In this document: piece after piece, positions 15,769 through 24,485 of the stretch
Position numbering within the stretch: position 1 is the first letter of the stretch
Layout of the letters: every line of letters starts with the position of its first letter
Assembly (NCBI GenBank): GCA_938030095.1
Contig: CALHGK010000014.1
Span: 1 to 64,000 of the forward strand
Direction of reading: 5' to 3'
DNA length: 64,000 nt
Origin: an uncultured Candidatus Saccharibacteria bacterium
Lineage (GTDB): Bacteria > Patescibacteriota > Saccharimonadia > Saccharimonadales > Saccharimonadaceae
The notes under the pieces: generated by a model
The model's database searches: none
Told to the model about the DNA's origin: nothing
The model's input: the letters and a program-made list of their open reading frames with translations, nothing else
Translations under genes and position numbers: made by a program

Positions 15769-16544
15769 GACAGCATCTTCCCCACGCCTGCGACCACCCC
15801 GCGGCGCATCGACTCCTGGCGCTGCTGGCCACCTACCGCTTCGCGACGACGACCCAGCTGGCCCGCCTGACAGCTGAGGCTTATGGCTCGCTGTCCTCCG
15901 CTATCCGCCAGACGCTGCGCCACCTGGCCCGACTGCAGGAGCACGACCTGGTCACCCGTCTGGAGCGACGGGTTGGCGGCTGGCAGGGCGGCTCCACCGT
16001 CTCCGTCTGGACGCTCACGACTCGCGGGCGCCGCGTGCAAACCGGCAGCCGTAGCCGGCAGCGCCCACGCAGCCTGTCCACCAGCTTCTTGGCTCATCTG
16101 CTGGCGATCACCGAGACCAGTGTGCAGATAACCGAGACCGCTCGCTCCATGACGGACGCCAGCGCCACCATCACTACCGAGCCAGGCTGCTGGCGCTCCT
16201 ACCTGGGGCCGGCTGGGCAGCAGCTCACCCTGCGGCCCGACCTGCACGCCGTCGTCGCCAGCCCGCACTACGACGATCACTACTTCATCGAGGTCGACCG
16301 CGACACCGAGAACCCCGCCCGTGTCCTGGCCGCCTGCCAGCGCTACGCCGCCTACTACGCCAGTGGGGCCGAGCAACGAGCCTGCGGCGTCTTTCCACTC
16401 GTGCTGTGGGTGGTGCCGAGCGCTGCACGCTGCCAGCAGCTGCGCCGCGTCATCGCCAGCGACCAACGCCTACCCGCAGCGCTTTTCGCCGTCATCACTA
16501 ACCAGCAGATCGGGGAGACGATACGGAATGGGGTGGCGGCGTGA
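15765..16544 (+). CDS. Replication-relaxation-family protein (winged helix)
   Basis: A 259-residue protein with an N-terminal winged-helix region (about residues 12-85: RLLALLATYRFATTTQLARL, then a LRHLARLQEHDLVTRLE recognition helix and a strand pair with WTLTTRG). A C-terminal domain follows with an EVDRDTENPARVLAACQRYAAYY motif, which matches the replication-relaxation/mobilisation group found on plasmids and integrative elements. It probably binds the origin of transfer or replication. GGAGGA lies 6 nt before the ATG at 15765, so the ATG five codons earlier is less likely. It overlaps the preceding small gene by 4 nt. Confidence 0.75.
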   Translation: MRQHLPHACDHPAAHRLLALLATYRFATTTQLARLTAEAYGSLSSAIRQTLRHLARLQEHDLVTRLERRVGGWQGGSTVSVWTLTTRGRRVQTGSRSRQRPRSLSTSFLAHLLAITETSVQITETARSMTDASATITTEPGCWRSYLGPAGQQLTLRPDLHAVVASPHYDDHYFIEVDRDTENPARVLAACQRYAAYYASGAEQRACGVFPLVLWVVPSAARCQQLRRVIASDQRLPAALFAVITNQQIGETIRNGVAA

Positions 16545-16608
16545 TGAATGCAAAAGGACTGTGACGGCTCAATAGAATACGACTTACGAAATACGGAGGT
16601 GCTGTGTG

Positions 16609-18666
16609 ATGAACAAGAACGATGCTGACGAAAGAATGGTGTCCCATTCGACTGAAGGGTCTATCGGGGGTGGAGAGCATGGATCTAAACCAATTGTGGG
16701 TGATGTACTGGACAATTTCGGCGATCGGAGCGGTAATAGAAGTATGCAAGTATCACCCTCTCCCACCATCCAAAACTCGGCCGAGCAGCTGGCCCAGGAG
16801 CTGACTCCCCGGCGCGCCGTGTCCTACCTGCGCGTCTCTACCCGCGAGCAAGCCCGGCGGGGCGGCCGTGAGGAGGGCTTCTCCATCCCGGCCCAGCGGG
16901 CGGCCAACAAGCGCAAGGCGATGAGTATCGGCGCCATCATCGGCAAGGAGTTCACTGAGGGCGGGGTCAGCGCTACTACCACGCGGCGCCCGGCTCTCCA
17001 GGCGATGCTGCGCTACCTGGAGGAAGAAGCCCGGGCGGGGCGGCCGGTCGACTACGTCATCGTCCACAAGCTCGACCGCCTGGTGCGCAACCGCTACGAC
17101 GACACGACGCTTGGCAAGCGCTTCGATGAGCTCGGCGTTCGGCTGGTGTCGACCAGCGAGAATATCGATCAGACGCCCGGTGGGCTGCTGGTACACGGCA
17201 TTATGGCCAGTATCGCCGAGTTCTACTCCAAGAACCTCTCCAATGAGGTGAAGAAAGGTATGGCCGAGAAAGTGCGGGGCGGTGGCTGTATTGGCCGAGC
17301 CCCGCTGGGTTACCGCAACGTCATCACGACGAAGAATGGCCAGGAGGCGCGCATCGTGGTGGTGGATGAGGTACGTGGGCCGCTGGTGGCCTGGGCCTTT
17401 GCGGCCTACGCCAGTGGGGAGTGGACGCTCAGGCGCTTGGCCGAAGAGTTGACGCTGCGCGGCCTGACCACCGTGCCGACCGCCTCACTGCCAGAGAAGC
17501 CGGTGACGGTGCAGCTACTCAGCAAGGTGCTACACAACCCCTTCTACGTCGGTGAGGTGGTCTACCAAGGGGTGCACTATGCCGGGAGCCATGAGCCCTT
17601 GGTGGATCGGGCGACGTACGAGACGGTGCAGACGCTGCTGGCCACCCGCGTCAACGGTGAGCGGACGGTCAAGCACGCCCACTACCTGAAGTCGACGATC
17701 TACTGCGGGATCTGTGGTTCCCGTCTCATCGTGACGAATGTGAAGCCCCGCGGTGTGGTGTATGAGTACTTCGTCTGCTTGGGGCGGCACTCCAAGAAGC
17801 AGCCGCAGTGCTTGTTTCGGGCAACGCTGGCGGAGCAGATTGAGGATGAGATCGTCCGGCTCTATGACCGAGTGGCGTTGCGGCCTGGGCAGCGAGCTGT
17901 CCTCGAAACTGCCTTGCAGCGGCAGCTCGCCATGCTGGTAGCGGAGTCGACTCAGCGGCTGACGGAAGCGAAGACCGTGCAGCGACGGCTCGAACGGGAG
18001 CGAGACAAGCTCCTCCAAGCTCACTACGCCGACGCCATTCCGCTTGACGTCCTCAAGCGTGAGCAAAGCCGGATAAGCCGTGAGCTGCGCGGTGTGGAGC
18101 GACAGATGACGGGGCTGGAGGGTGAGATGACAGAGCGGCAGGCCTTGGTTGGGCAGGCGTTAGATATTGCCCAGCACATGGCTACCGCCTACCGGCAGGC
18201 TCCTGAGCACATCCGGCGCATGCTCAACCAAGTGCTCTTCGACAAGGTGTACATCACACCAGACGACGAGACCGGGCTGCTCACTGCGATAGTGCGCTAC
18301 CAGCCACCGTTTGATGGGGTGCTGGGGGTGAGAGGAGGAGAGCCGTGCCTGAGCAAAGAGGGTGTGGAGGTAGGAGATGGCGACAGCCTGGAAGCCTCTG
18401 GAGACGACGAAGTCACATCGAGCCAGCCAAGTGACATCGTCGCCTCGGAGCCAGGAGAGCCAGACTTGCACGGTCTGCCAGATGATGGCCTTCCTGCCCC
18501 AAAACCCAGCAAAAACAAGCAAAAACCCACGCCATGGGGCTTCCATGACGTGGGTTTGAGTGTTGACTCAATGGTCGGGGTGACAAGACTTGAACTTGCG
18601 ACCTCACGGCCCCCAGCCGTACGCGCTACCAGCTGCGCCACACCCCGACAACGTCTCTCATTATAG
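16609..18666 (+). CDS. Large serine recombinase (integrase of the mobile module)
   Basis: The resolvase catalytic domain starts near residue 68 with AVSYLRVSTREQ (nucleophile Ser) and has the LDRLVRNRYDD arginine motif near 163. The recombinase domain follows (GRAPLGYRN near 225), then a zinc ribbon (CGIC near 366 with partner cysteines near 385-400) and a long coiled coil (about 445-510). It catalyses site-specific integration and excision. GGAGGT lies 8 nt before the ATG; a GTG one codon earlier is possible. The first 60 residues are an unusual low-GC extension. The last roughly 50 codons are odd: they run through a terminator hairpin and across an antisense tRNA-Pro to a TAG at 18664, so the true C-terminus was probably altered by insertion. 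Confidence 0.85.
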   Translation: MNKNDADERMVSHSTEGSIGGGEHGSKPIVGDVLDNFGDRSGNRSMQVSPSPTIQNSAEQLAQELTPRRAVSYLRVSTREQARRGGREEGFSIPAQRAANKRKAMSIGAIIGKEFTEGGVSATTTRRPALQAMLRYLEEEARAGRPVDYVIVHKLDRLVRNRYDDTTLGKRFDELGVRLVSTSENIDQTPGGLLVHGIMASIAEFYSKNLSNEVKKGMAEKVRGGGCIGRAPLGYRNVITTKNGQEARIVVVDEVRGPLVAWAFAAYASGEWTLRRLAEELTLRGLTTVPTASLPEKPVTVQLLSKVLHNPFYVGEVVYQGVHYAGSHEPLVDRATYETVQTLLATRVNGERTVKHAHYLKSTIYCGICGSRLIVTNVKPRGVVYEYFVCLGRHSKKQPQCLFRATLAEQIEDEIVRLYDRVALRPGQRAVLETALQRQLAMLVAESTQRLTEAKTVQRRLERERDKLLQAHYADAIPLDVLKREQSRISRELRGVERQMTGLEGEMTERQALVGQALDIAQHMATAYRQAPEHIRRMLNQVLFDKVYITPDDETGLLTAIVRYQPPFDGVLGVRGGEPCLSKEGVEVGDGDSLEASGDDEVTSSQPSDIVASEPGEPDLHGLPDDGLPAPKPSKNKQKPTPWGFHDVGLSVDSMVGVTRLELATSRPPAVRATSCATPRQRLSL
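18511..18557 (-). terminator. Intrinsic terminator of tRNA-Pro
   Basis: On the minus strand an AAACCCACG arm (complement 18549-18557) and its partner (18523-18531) form a stem extended by CATGG/CCATG. It is followed by TTTTTGCTTGTTTTTG. It lies 15 nt past the CCA of the tRNA. It also lies inside the recombinase reading frame on the other strand. Confidence 0.75.
18572..18647 (-). tRNA. tRNA-Pro (anticodon GGG)
   Basis: A 76-nt cloverleaf with CCA encoded. The acceptor stem is CGGGGTG/CACCCCG, the D-arm GCGC/GCGC with a GG-containing loop, the anticodon stem TACGG/CCGTG with loop CTGGGGG, and the T-arm loop TTCAAGT. The anticodon GGG reads CCC codons (complement of 18612-18614). The gene's 3' end faces the serine recombinase, a usual position for an integration target, and the recombinase frame crosses the whole gene in antisense. 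Confidence 0.93.
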
Positions 18667-18753
18667 CACAACTGGCAGTGCGTGCTCAAAATAACTGCTC
18701 CGTTATCTCATATTACACAAGTGTATTATCTCATGCTGCGGGGCCATATGTGC

Positions 18754-18809
18754 TATACTAGAAAGGTTAATCAGTAAACGTGGGAGGCCCCAAGCCGCTT
18801 GCACCACAG
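18754..18809 (+). promoter_or_regulatory. rplA promoter box and L1-type autoregulatory leader
   Basis: A TATACT box (18754-18759) is followed by GTGGGAGGCCCC...GCACCACAG (18780-18809). The GUGGGAG...ACCAC pattern matches the known mRNA target of ribosomal protein L1, which mimics its rRNA site and represses its own operon. The site ends 10 nt before the start codon, and AGAAAGGA lies between. Confidence 0.6.
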
Positions 18810-18819
18810 AAAGGATACT

Positions 18820-19800
18820 ATGGCAAAAAAAGCCGATCTGCTCGAAAAAGCAGCAGAGCTGAAACTCGATGTTTCAGAAAAAAACACTATTGCAGAGATT
18901 GAGGCAGCTATCGCGGCCGCAAACGACAAGGATGTCATTGCTCAGCGCGAAGCCACCGTGGCAAAGGCTGGTAAGCGCAGCCAAAAGGCTCTCGACGAGG
19001 CCGAAGCGAAGGCTGAGAAAGAAGCCCGCAAAGAGGCTGGCGACACAACCCCTCAGGGTGATGTCGATGCAGCGATCAAAAAAGGCCCTGCACCAAAGGT
19101 TCGCCCACTGATCGAGCGCCGTGGCAAGGCCTATCGCAAACTAGCTGAGAAGGTTGAAAAAGATAAGGTGTACTCGCTAGACGAAGCACTCCAGCTTGCG
19201 ACTGAGACCAATCCTGCTAAGTTTGATGCGAGTGTTGAGCTGCACGTCCGCCTTGGTGTTGATCCACGCCAGGCTGATCAAAATATCCGCTCGACAGTTG
19301 TCTTGCCACACGGCACAGGCAAGACTGTTTGCGTTGCCGTCTTTGCGCCAGAAGCCGAGGTTGCAACTGCTACCAAAGCAGGGGCAGACATTGCTGGCGA
19401 GGAGGCTATCATCAAGCTGCTCGACAAAGGCACGTTAGACTTTGACGTTTTGATCGCCACTCCGCAGTACATGCCAAAGCTTGGTAAATACGCCCGTCTG
19501 CTTGGGCCAAAAGGTCTGATGCCCAACCCAAAGAGCGGCACCGTAACGACCGATATTGCAACTGCTGTGACTGAGGCAAAAGCTGGTAAGGTGGAGTACC
19601 GCGTAGACAAGCAAGCAGCGATTCACCTCAGCATTGGCAAGGTAAGCTTTGGTACAGAGAAGCTCCGCGCGAATGCCGACGCCTTCTTCGCCAGCTTGCA
19701 AGCTCAGAAACCAAGCTCACTCAAGGGTGTATATGTCAAATCCATCGCAGCTGCAACGACGATGGGGCCCGGCATCAAGGTTGAGCACAAACTCGACTAG
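18820..19800 (+). CDS. rplA: Ribosomal protein L1 with N-terminal extension
   Basis: Builds the L1 stalk of the large subunit and controls release of deacylated tRNA. The L1 core starts near residue 97 (RGKAYRKLAEKVEKDKVY) and carries the signatures LLGPKGLMPNPKSGTV near 228 and an AVTEAKAGKVEYRVDK segment near 247. The first 95 residues are an extra Ala/Lys/Glu-rich domain; the first 35 resemble a SAP/Rho-N-like helical motif (LLEKAAELKLDVSEKNTIAE). AGAAAGGA precedes the ATG. rplK is not upstream as in most bacteria; the tRNA-Pro gene lies there instead. A strong terminator follows 25 bp after the stop. Confidence 0.95.
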   Translation: MAKKADLLEKAAELKLDVSEKNTIAEIEAAIAAANDKDVIAQREATVAKAGKRSQKALDEAEAKAEKEARKEAGDTTPQGDVDAAIKKGPAPKVRPLIERRGKAYRKLAEKVEKDKVYSLDEALQLATETNPAKFDASVELHVRLGVDPRQADQNIRSTVVLPHGTGKTVCVAVFAPEAEVATATKAGADIAGEEAIIKLLDKGTLDFDVLIATPQYMPKLGKYARLLGPKGLMPNPKSGTVTTDIATAVTEAKAGKVEYRVDKQAAIHLSIGKVSFGTEKLRANADAFFASLQAQKPSSLKGVYVKSIAAATTMGPGIKVEHKLD

Positions 19801-19825
19801 TTAAGAGAAGAGTATAGCACTCGCT

Positions 19826-19866
19826 ATAATACTGCCAGTTAGGGAAGCTGGCAGTATTATTTATGT
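19826..19866 (+). terminator. Intrinsic terminator after rplA
   Basis: ATAATACTGCCAG (19826-19838) pairs perfectly with 19848-19860 around a 9-nt loop, followed by a short T-rich tail (TTATG). The 13-bp stem uncouples rplA from downstream genes. The near-symmetrical AT ends suggest it may work in both directions. Confidence 0.8.
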
Positions 19867-19947
19867 GCCTACCTATGCATGGTATGATGGAATGAGTGGT
19901 GATACTCTCATACTACTCATTCATCACCATAGTAACGGAGGTGCTAT

Positions 19948-20457
19948 ATGAAAAAATATGTCTACTCGCTCGCTGGTAGTGTTGGTTATTTTGAGCGATT
20001 TTTGCAGCCACAGACACCAGAGCAGGTTGCACAAAAGGTGAGCCAGGCTATTGCTGACCCAACTGTCCTTGATGGCAACCGCTGCTTTAGTATCTGTGTG
20101 TGGGCCCTGCCAGATGGTATTGACCATCCAAAGAATCTACCAAAGGATAGCTTGGCTGATGGCTACTATATGCAATGTGCTGGGTCAAATACCGGCATGA
20201 CTATAGAAGTGCGGGTGCCGGATCCAGGCAACCAAACAGCTCAGTATCCATATATCCACTATGTGGTCGCGCGAGAGCCAGTGGCTGATAAAGAGCGATT
20301 CATTCCACTCACCTGGCAGCGCGATGGCGAACCATTTACGATTCGTATTCATCCAGAAGAGGTATTTACGGGAGAAGAAGCTGGACAGATCTTTGCAGAT
20401 TATATTATAAAGAGCGCTATACCTCCTAACTCTGTTTTACGAAAAATTGATATATAG
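19948..20457 (+). CDS. Unknown protein
   Basis: A 169-residue soluble protein with no family recognised. It starts MKKYVYSLAGSVGYFERF and contains a strand-rich middle (CFSICVWALPDG near residue 47, MTIEVRVPDPG near 85) and an acidic helical C-terminus (EEVFTGEEAGQIFADYI). No signal peptide or membrane span is seen. ACGGAGG lies 7 nt before the ATG. It stands between the rplA terminator and tmk, 40 bp before the latter, and may share its transcript. It is probably a lineage-specific protein. Confidence 0.7.
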   Translation: MKKYVYSLAGSVGYFERFLQPQTPEQVAQKVSQAIADPTVLDGNRCFSICVWALPDGIDHPKNLPKDSLADGYYMQCAGSNTGMTIEVRVPDPGNQTAQYPYIHYVVAREPVADKERFIPLTWQRDGEPFTIRIHPEEVFTGEEAGQIFADYIIKSAIPPNSVLRKIDI

Positions 20458-20497
20458 GGAGTGGGGTATTTTGCAATGAAAATAAGAGGTTATGTAA

Positions 20498-21166
20498 ATG
20501 ACTCAGCACCAAGGTAACTACATCGTCATTGAGGGAATTGATGGCACGGGCAAATCAACCCAAGTAGAGCTTCTCGCAAACTACTATCGAGCTCAAGGCC
20601 ATTCAGTGACGGTTGTTGAGGAGCCAAGCAGCGACGACCCAGCCCAGACCACGCCAATTGCTCACTACCTCCGCACTGTTATCAAAAATGGCAATCTCCG
20701 TCGCGACCCAGAGATTAATCTTGCTCTACTAAGCGCTGCCCGGCATGAACTATGGGAGCACATCATCCAACCAGCACTAGAGCGTGGCGAGACCGTCCTC
20801 GCGTCGCGTAATTATTTTTCAACACTCGCATACCAGGGGTACGGCGAAGGCCTGAGTCAAGAACATATCCGGCACATTACCGGCTTATTTACCAGCCAAC
20901 GCTATCTCACGCCAGACTATCTCATCATCCTCACGCTCAACGACGAGCAGGAACGCATGCATCGTATAAAGCAGAGAGGTGCTCTCGCGACGCTAGATAC
21001 CTTCGAATCACAAGACAGCGACTTTCAGCAGCGCGTCCATGATGGCTATCGCATTCTCGCGAGAAACCACCACATTCCTACAATTCAGTGCATTCGCGAT
21101 GATGGAGTGCTTAAGTCGCCATACCAGATACAGCAAGAAGTTCTATCGATCATTAATCTAAAATAA
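20498..21166 (+). CDS. tmk: Thymidylate kinase
   Basis: Phosphorylates dTMP to dTDP for DNA synthesis. The P-loop IEGIDGTGKST is at residues 11-21, an EEPSSDD segment carrying the expected acidic residue is near 41, and the usual DR(Y/F) motif is replaced by SRNYFSTLAYQG near 103. The LID region near 150 contains RIKQRG. A length of 222 is normal. AGAGGT lies about 8 nt before the ATG. The change from DR to SR at the substrate-binding Arg motif keeps the Arg and is probably tolerated. Confidence 0.9.
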   Translation: MTQHQGNYIVIEGIDGTGKSTQVELLANYYRAQGHSVTVVEEPSSDDPAQTTPIAHYLRTVIKNGNLRRDPEINLALLSAARHELWEHIIQPALERGETVLASRNYFSTLAYQGYGEGLSQEHIRHITGLFTSQRYLTPDYLIILTLNDEQERMHRIKQRGALATLDTFESQDSDFQQRVHDGYRILARNHHIPTIQCIRDDGVLKSPYQIQQEVLSIINLK

Positions 21167-21170
21167 TTAT

Positions 21171-21197
21171 GCTAAATACCCTATGGGGCTATTTAGC
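21171..21197 (+). terminator. Weak hairpin after tmk
   Basis: GCTAAATA pairs perfectly with TATTTAGC around an 11-nt loop just after the tmk stop. There is no T-run, so termination strength is doubtful. Confidence 0.4.
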
Positions 21198-21381
21198 AAG
21201 AAGTAATATTAGTAATATAACTGTACCTGACCCCCTACATAATAACCTTATATTCACACAACATAGGAGTATCTTTAGTGTGAACAGCCCAGCCTCACGC
21301 ATCGCATTAGTTCATTAGTATGCATCCTGCAGAGGTCAACCCTTGTGATTTTTTGATAACTTTGCTACAGTTGTATGCACT

Positions 21382-23517
21382 GTGTCGAATCCAACAAAAG
21401 AGCGTACAGCTAACCCAGTAAATAACACCTTAGCGCACGAGGCAAATGCGGGCTTTGATAAAGATCGATATGATATATACGAAAAAGCGCTCAATCTCAC
21501 TGACATACCAGAATCTGAAACAAAGCAAATCGTATCGGGCCTCAGCCTCATGCGAGACTTTGCTGGAGAGCTATTTGCAAAATATAGCAATCACAGTGCA
21601 TATACTGCGTACTTATTGTATACAGCAGGCAATCGTGATGAACTGCTCAAAACGGAGAACCTTGCCAGCCTCCGCCACAAGATGCTCGAAGATCATAAAA
21701 AAGAGTGGGAAATAGATGCATATAAAAAGTTTAACCAAATTGTTTCAATGCTGCAGGATACCAGCCAGCTGTCAAGCGCCTGGAGTAAATTTCTTAATAC
21801 ACAGAAGATGTCATCTGACCCAGACGCTCAGAATAAAGAGTCTCTATACACGGCCATTACGAAAGCTCGTAAGCTCGAAAAATCAAAAGGAAGGATAAAG
21901 CCTTCCTCTGCGGAGAGTCAGTATCTTACAGACGAACAGAAACAAAGTCAACTTCTTGAGACTGCAACACACGACCGCATGCAGGCAGAGAACCTGATGA
22001 AAGAACTCTGGCAACAGCCAATGAATATGCTTAAGCTTGATGACCTTTTGGATGCAGGAGAGAGCGTTGGGCTTTCGACTATTTTTATGGAGGCTGTCAA
22101 CACGCTCAACAAACTTAATAGTACTCGCTATGATACGTCCGAGGCGTACGAGCTAGCCTACAAGAGCGAGGCATTGCTTGCACCACTGTGCGAAATTATT
22201 GGCTTTGATGGGCTTGCAATGGCGCTGCGAAGCAAGGTGATATGCCTCCAACTACGCAATACCGGCCAAGGGCATTTTGTGGATCTCGCTGAGCGCATCC
22301 TGTCGGAATTTGGCGTGCTGGGTACTACCGATACTGACAACCCAGATCACGTCATCACTGCCGAAGAGCGCAACCAAAACTATTGCAACATTACAGAAAA
22401 AATTCTCGCGCGCATGATTGGCAAAACAGACACAAGCGGAGGCGAAAGCAAGCTTGTCCTTGGCCAGGAGTCGAACCACAATATTGTGGTGGGGAACGGC
22501 AACTGTAGTTATGAGTGGCATACTGAGCTCCGAGCGGTATGGCGGCTCAAGTCTGTTGGATCTCTCGCACGTAAGCTTGCAGAAGGAGCAAAAAAAGCAG
22601 AGAAACAAAAGAGAGAAGAATATCAAAAAATCCGCGCCTCTATCTCACCAGACATACTGCAAGCGTATGATGACAAGATGAATGGTGTAAAAGCTAAAGA
22701 GAAAGAACGCCAGGATGGGCGAGAATTCATACCATACGAAGACTTGCAAGCATATGATGAGAAAACAATAAAAATTTTGGAAGATTTGAAGACTCAATGC
22801 ATCGACGAGCTCTGTGAGCAATTTGACGATATTACACCACAGACACTACGTTCATTATCTCCACCAGAAAAAGACAGCTCACTCGAAGTACCGTTCGATA
22901 TTGATGGCATCACATTCATTACAGAGGATCGCGATGAACTACTTGATGTGTTCCTGGATATGATCAACAATAACAATATTGTTACGCCATCACACGATAA
23001 AACTGCGCAAAATAACAAGACTTCAACCAACGAGGATGATGACTATATTATTACCCCATATGCTGCACCAGGCCGAGACAAGATACTCAAGGTAGAGGGA
23101 GACACTCAATTCATTAAGGATATTAAGGCTGCATTTGAGGCTCGTTATCCGGGTACTCGTGCTGAAGAGTATATTGATTTTAAGGAAGACAACAAGAAGG
23201 GCTTTCGCGTTGCTAAGATGACAGGCCTGTATGAGGATCAAGCCTCAGGTATTTTGCCCTTTGAAGTCCAGGTTCTCACCAAGGAGGATCGCGAGGCAAC
23301 ACGCCATGGCATAGCAGCACATATCTTATACAAGCTTGGTAAGCAGCTTGGCTATCAGCTCCAGCCGACAGAAGGGCAGCTCACGCGCATGAGCAATCTC
23401 AACAGGCGCAAGCAGGATTTTGGTAAAACAACCTTGCACCAACCAAGCCGAAGCCGCATTAACAATACGAACCGCAAAATCGACGCGATGCTTGCCCAAG
23501 CACAACTGCACAGCTAA
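21382..23517 (+). CDS. Divergent RelA/SpoT-like protein (putative)
   Basis: A 711-residue protein with weak but ordered likeness to long RSH enzymes that make or degrade (p)ppGpp. Near residue 263 APLCEIIGFDGLAMALRSK resembles the APLAxRLG...ELxD helix at the end of the HD hydrolase domain. Near 592-650 the order EEYIDFKEDNKKGFR, then FEVQVLTKEDREATRHGIAAH, resembles the DYI-PK-NGYxS and ExQxRT...GxAAHW elements of the synthetase domain. Several catalytic residues seem changed, and the spacer between (about 330-560) is expanded and charged. The GTG start lacks a clear ribosome binding site, so the start is uncertain. It could be a regulator rather than an enzyme. No TGS or ACT domain is seen. 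Confidence 0.45.
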   Translation: MSNPTKERTANPVNNTLAHEANAGFDKDRYDIYEKALNLTDIPESETKQIVSGLSLMRDFAGELFAKYSNHSAYTAYLLYTAGNRDELLKTENLASLRHKMLEDHKKEWEIDAYKKFNQIVSMLQDTSQLSSAWSKFLNTQKMSSDPDAQNKESLYTAITKARKLEKSKGRIKPSSAESQYLTDEQKQSQLLETATHDRMQAENLMKELWQQPMNMLKLDDLLDAGESVGLSTIFMEAVNTLNKLNSTRYDTSEAYELAYKSEALLAPLCEIIGFDGLAMALRSKVICLQLRNTGQGHFVDLAERILSEFGVLGTTDTDNPDHVITAEERNQNYCNITEKILARMIGKTDTSGGESKLVLGQESNHNIVVGNGNCSYEWHTELRAVWRLKSVGSLARKLAEGAKKAEKQKREEYQKIRASISPDILQAYDDKMNGVKAKEKERQDGREFIPYEDLQAYDEKTIKILEDLKTQCIDELCEQFDDITPQTLRSLSPPEKDSSLEVPFDIDGITFITEDRDELLDVFLDMINNNNIVTPSHDKTAQNNKTSTNEDDDYIITPYAAPGRDKILKVEGDTQFIKDIKAAFEARYPGTRAEEYIDFKEDNKKGFRVAKMTGLYEDQASGILPFEVQVLTKEDREATRHGIAAHILYKLGKQLGYQLQPTEGQLTRMSNLNRRKQDFGKTTLHQPSRSRINNTNRKIDAMLAQAQLHS

Positions 23518-23566
23518 GCTACTTCTTTACTCTGTTTATGCGCTGACACAAATAGTTTTCTACGCC

Positions 23567-23596
23567 TTGCATCCACCCACCACCATCTGCTATAAT
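23567..23596 (+). promoter_or_regulatory. Promoter of the rplJ-rplL operon
   Basis: TTGCAT (23567-23572) and TATAAT (23591-23596) are separated by 18 nt. This places the transcript start near 23603, leaving a 268-nt leader before rplJ. Confidence 0.75.
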
Positions 23597-23602
23597 CTCT
23601 CC

Positions 23603-23870
23603 CAGACATTGCCAAAGACCGTAGCGGGCTGTTATGCACGACAAAGCAGCCGATAAGTATGCTACCGAGGGAATTTCGGATACGCCGTGGCCTCTTACGC
23701 CAGCGTTCTAATACGAAACTCGAGACTCGTCTTTGCAATCGTGCAGAGGCGATTTTTTGCGGCATATGTCGGACATTAACAATGCGGTCGGATACAACAA
23801 CAAACCAGTAATACTGCACCCCTTCTCGGTGTGTATAGGTATTACAACTCCAAAGAAAGGATTTTATCTT
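23603..23870 (+). promoter_or_regulatory. L10-type leader with attenuator hairpin
   Basis: A long untranslated leader before rplJ, as in operons autoregulated by the L10-L7/L12 complex. Within it AATCG-TGCAGAGG-CGATT followed by TTTT (23737-23758) is an intrinsic-terminator shape, and upstream an ACGA...TCGT hairpin (23713-23730) may compete with it. The position and size match known L10 leaders; the L10-binding kink itself was not resolved by eye. Confidence 0.5.
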
Positions 23871-24398
23871 ATGGCAATTTCCAAAGATAAAAAACAAGCT
23901 TTGGTGGCTGAAATGAGCGAGCTTCTCGCAGAAGCAAAGGGCACTGCCGTTGCGACCTACCAAGGGACAAGTGTGGCAGATCTGCAGGCGTTGCGCCGCG
24001 AAGCTCGCGAAGCTGGTGTTGTCATTAAGGTGGTGAAGAACCGTCTCGTGCGTGTTGCTTTTGCGCAGCATGACACCTACAAAGATACTGACACTTCGGC
24101 CCTGGCTGGGCAATTGCTGTATGCAATTTCGCCAGACGACGAAGTGATGGCAGCGAAGGTGTTGCACGAGTTTGCCAAGACGCATCCAACAGTTCAGTTG
24201 GTTGCTGGCTTTAGTGGCGAAGGCGAAGCTCTCAACACAGCCGATGTTACTGCACTGGCTGGCTTGCCAAGCAAGAACCAGCTGGTGGCCGAAGTGGTGG
24301 CACAGCTGCTCTCGCCAGTACACGACACTACCAACGCACTTTCGGGCAACCTCCATGCGTTGCTCGATGGCATCGAAGACGCCAAAGCAGCTGCGTAA
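23871..24398 (+). CDS. rplJ: Ribosomal protein L10
   Basis: Forms the base of the L7/L12 stalk on the large subunit. The N-terminal domain KKQALVAEMSELLAEAKGTAV followed by a VVIKVVKNRLVRVAF stretch (about residues 50-65) is typical. The C-terminal helix that carries L7/L12 dimers is present (LLSPVHDTTNALSGNLHALLDGIEDAKAAA region). It is 175 residues long. AAAGGA lies 10 nt before the ATG; the longer frame upstream belongs to the leader. rplL follows after 87 bp. Confidence 0.95.
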   Translation: MAISKDKKQALVAEMSELLAEAKGTAVATYQGTSVADLQALRREAREAGVVIKVVKNRLVRVAFAQHDTYKDTDTSALAGQLLYAISPDDEVMAAKVLHEFAKTHPTVQLVAGFSGEGEALNTADVTALAGLPSKNQLVAEVVAQLLSPVHDTTNALSGNLHALLDGIEDAKAAA

Positions 24399-24485
24399 CC
24401 AAGCGCAGCATTGTACTAACGTTTGCACTAGGCAGACAATAACTCGTGCGATGATTCTATCGCACATCATCGAAAGGAATCCATC

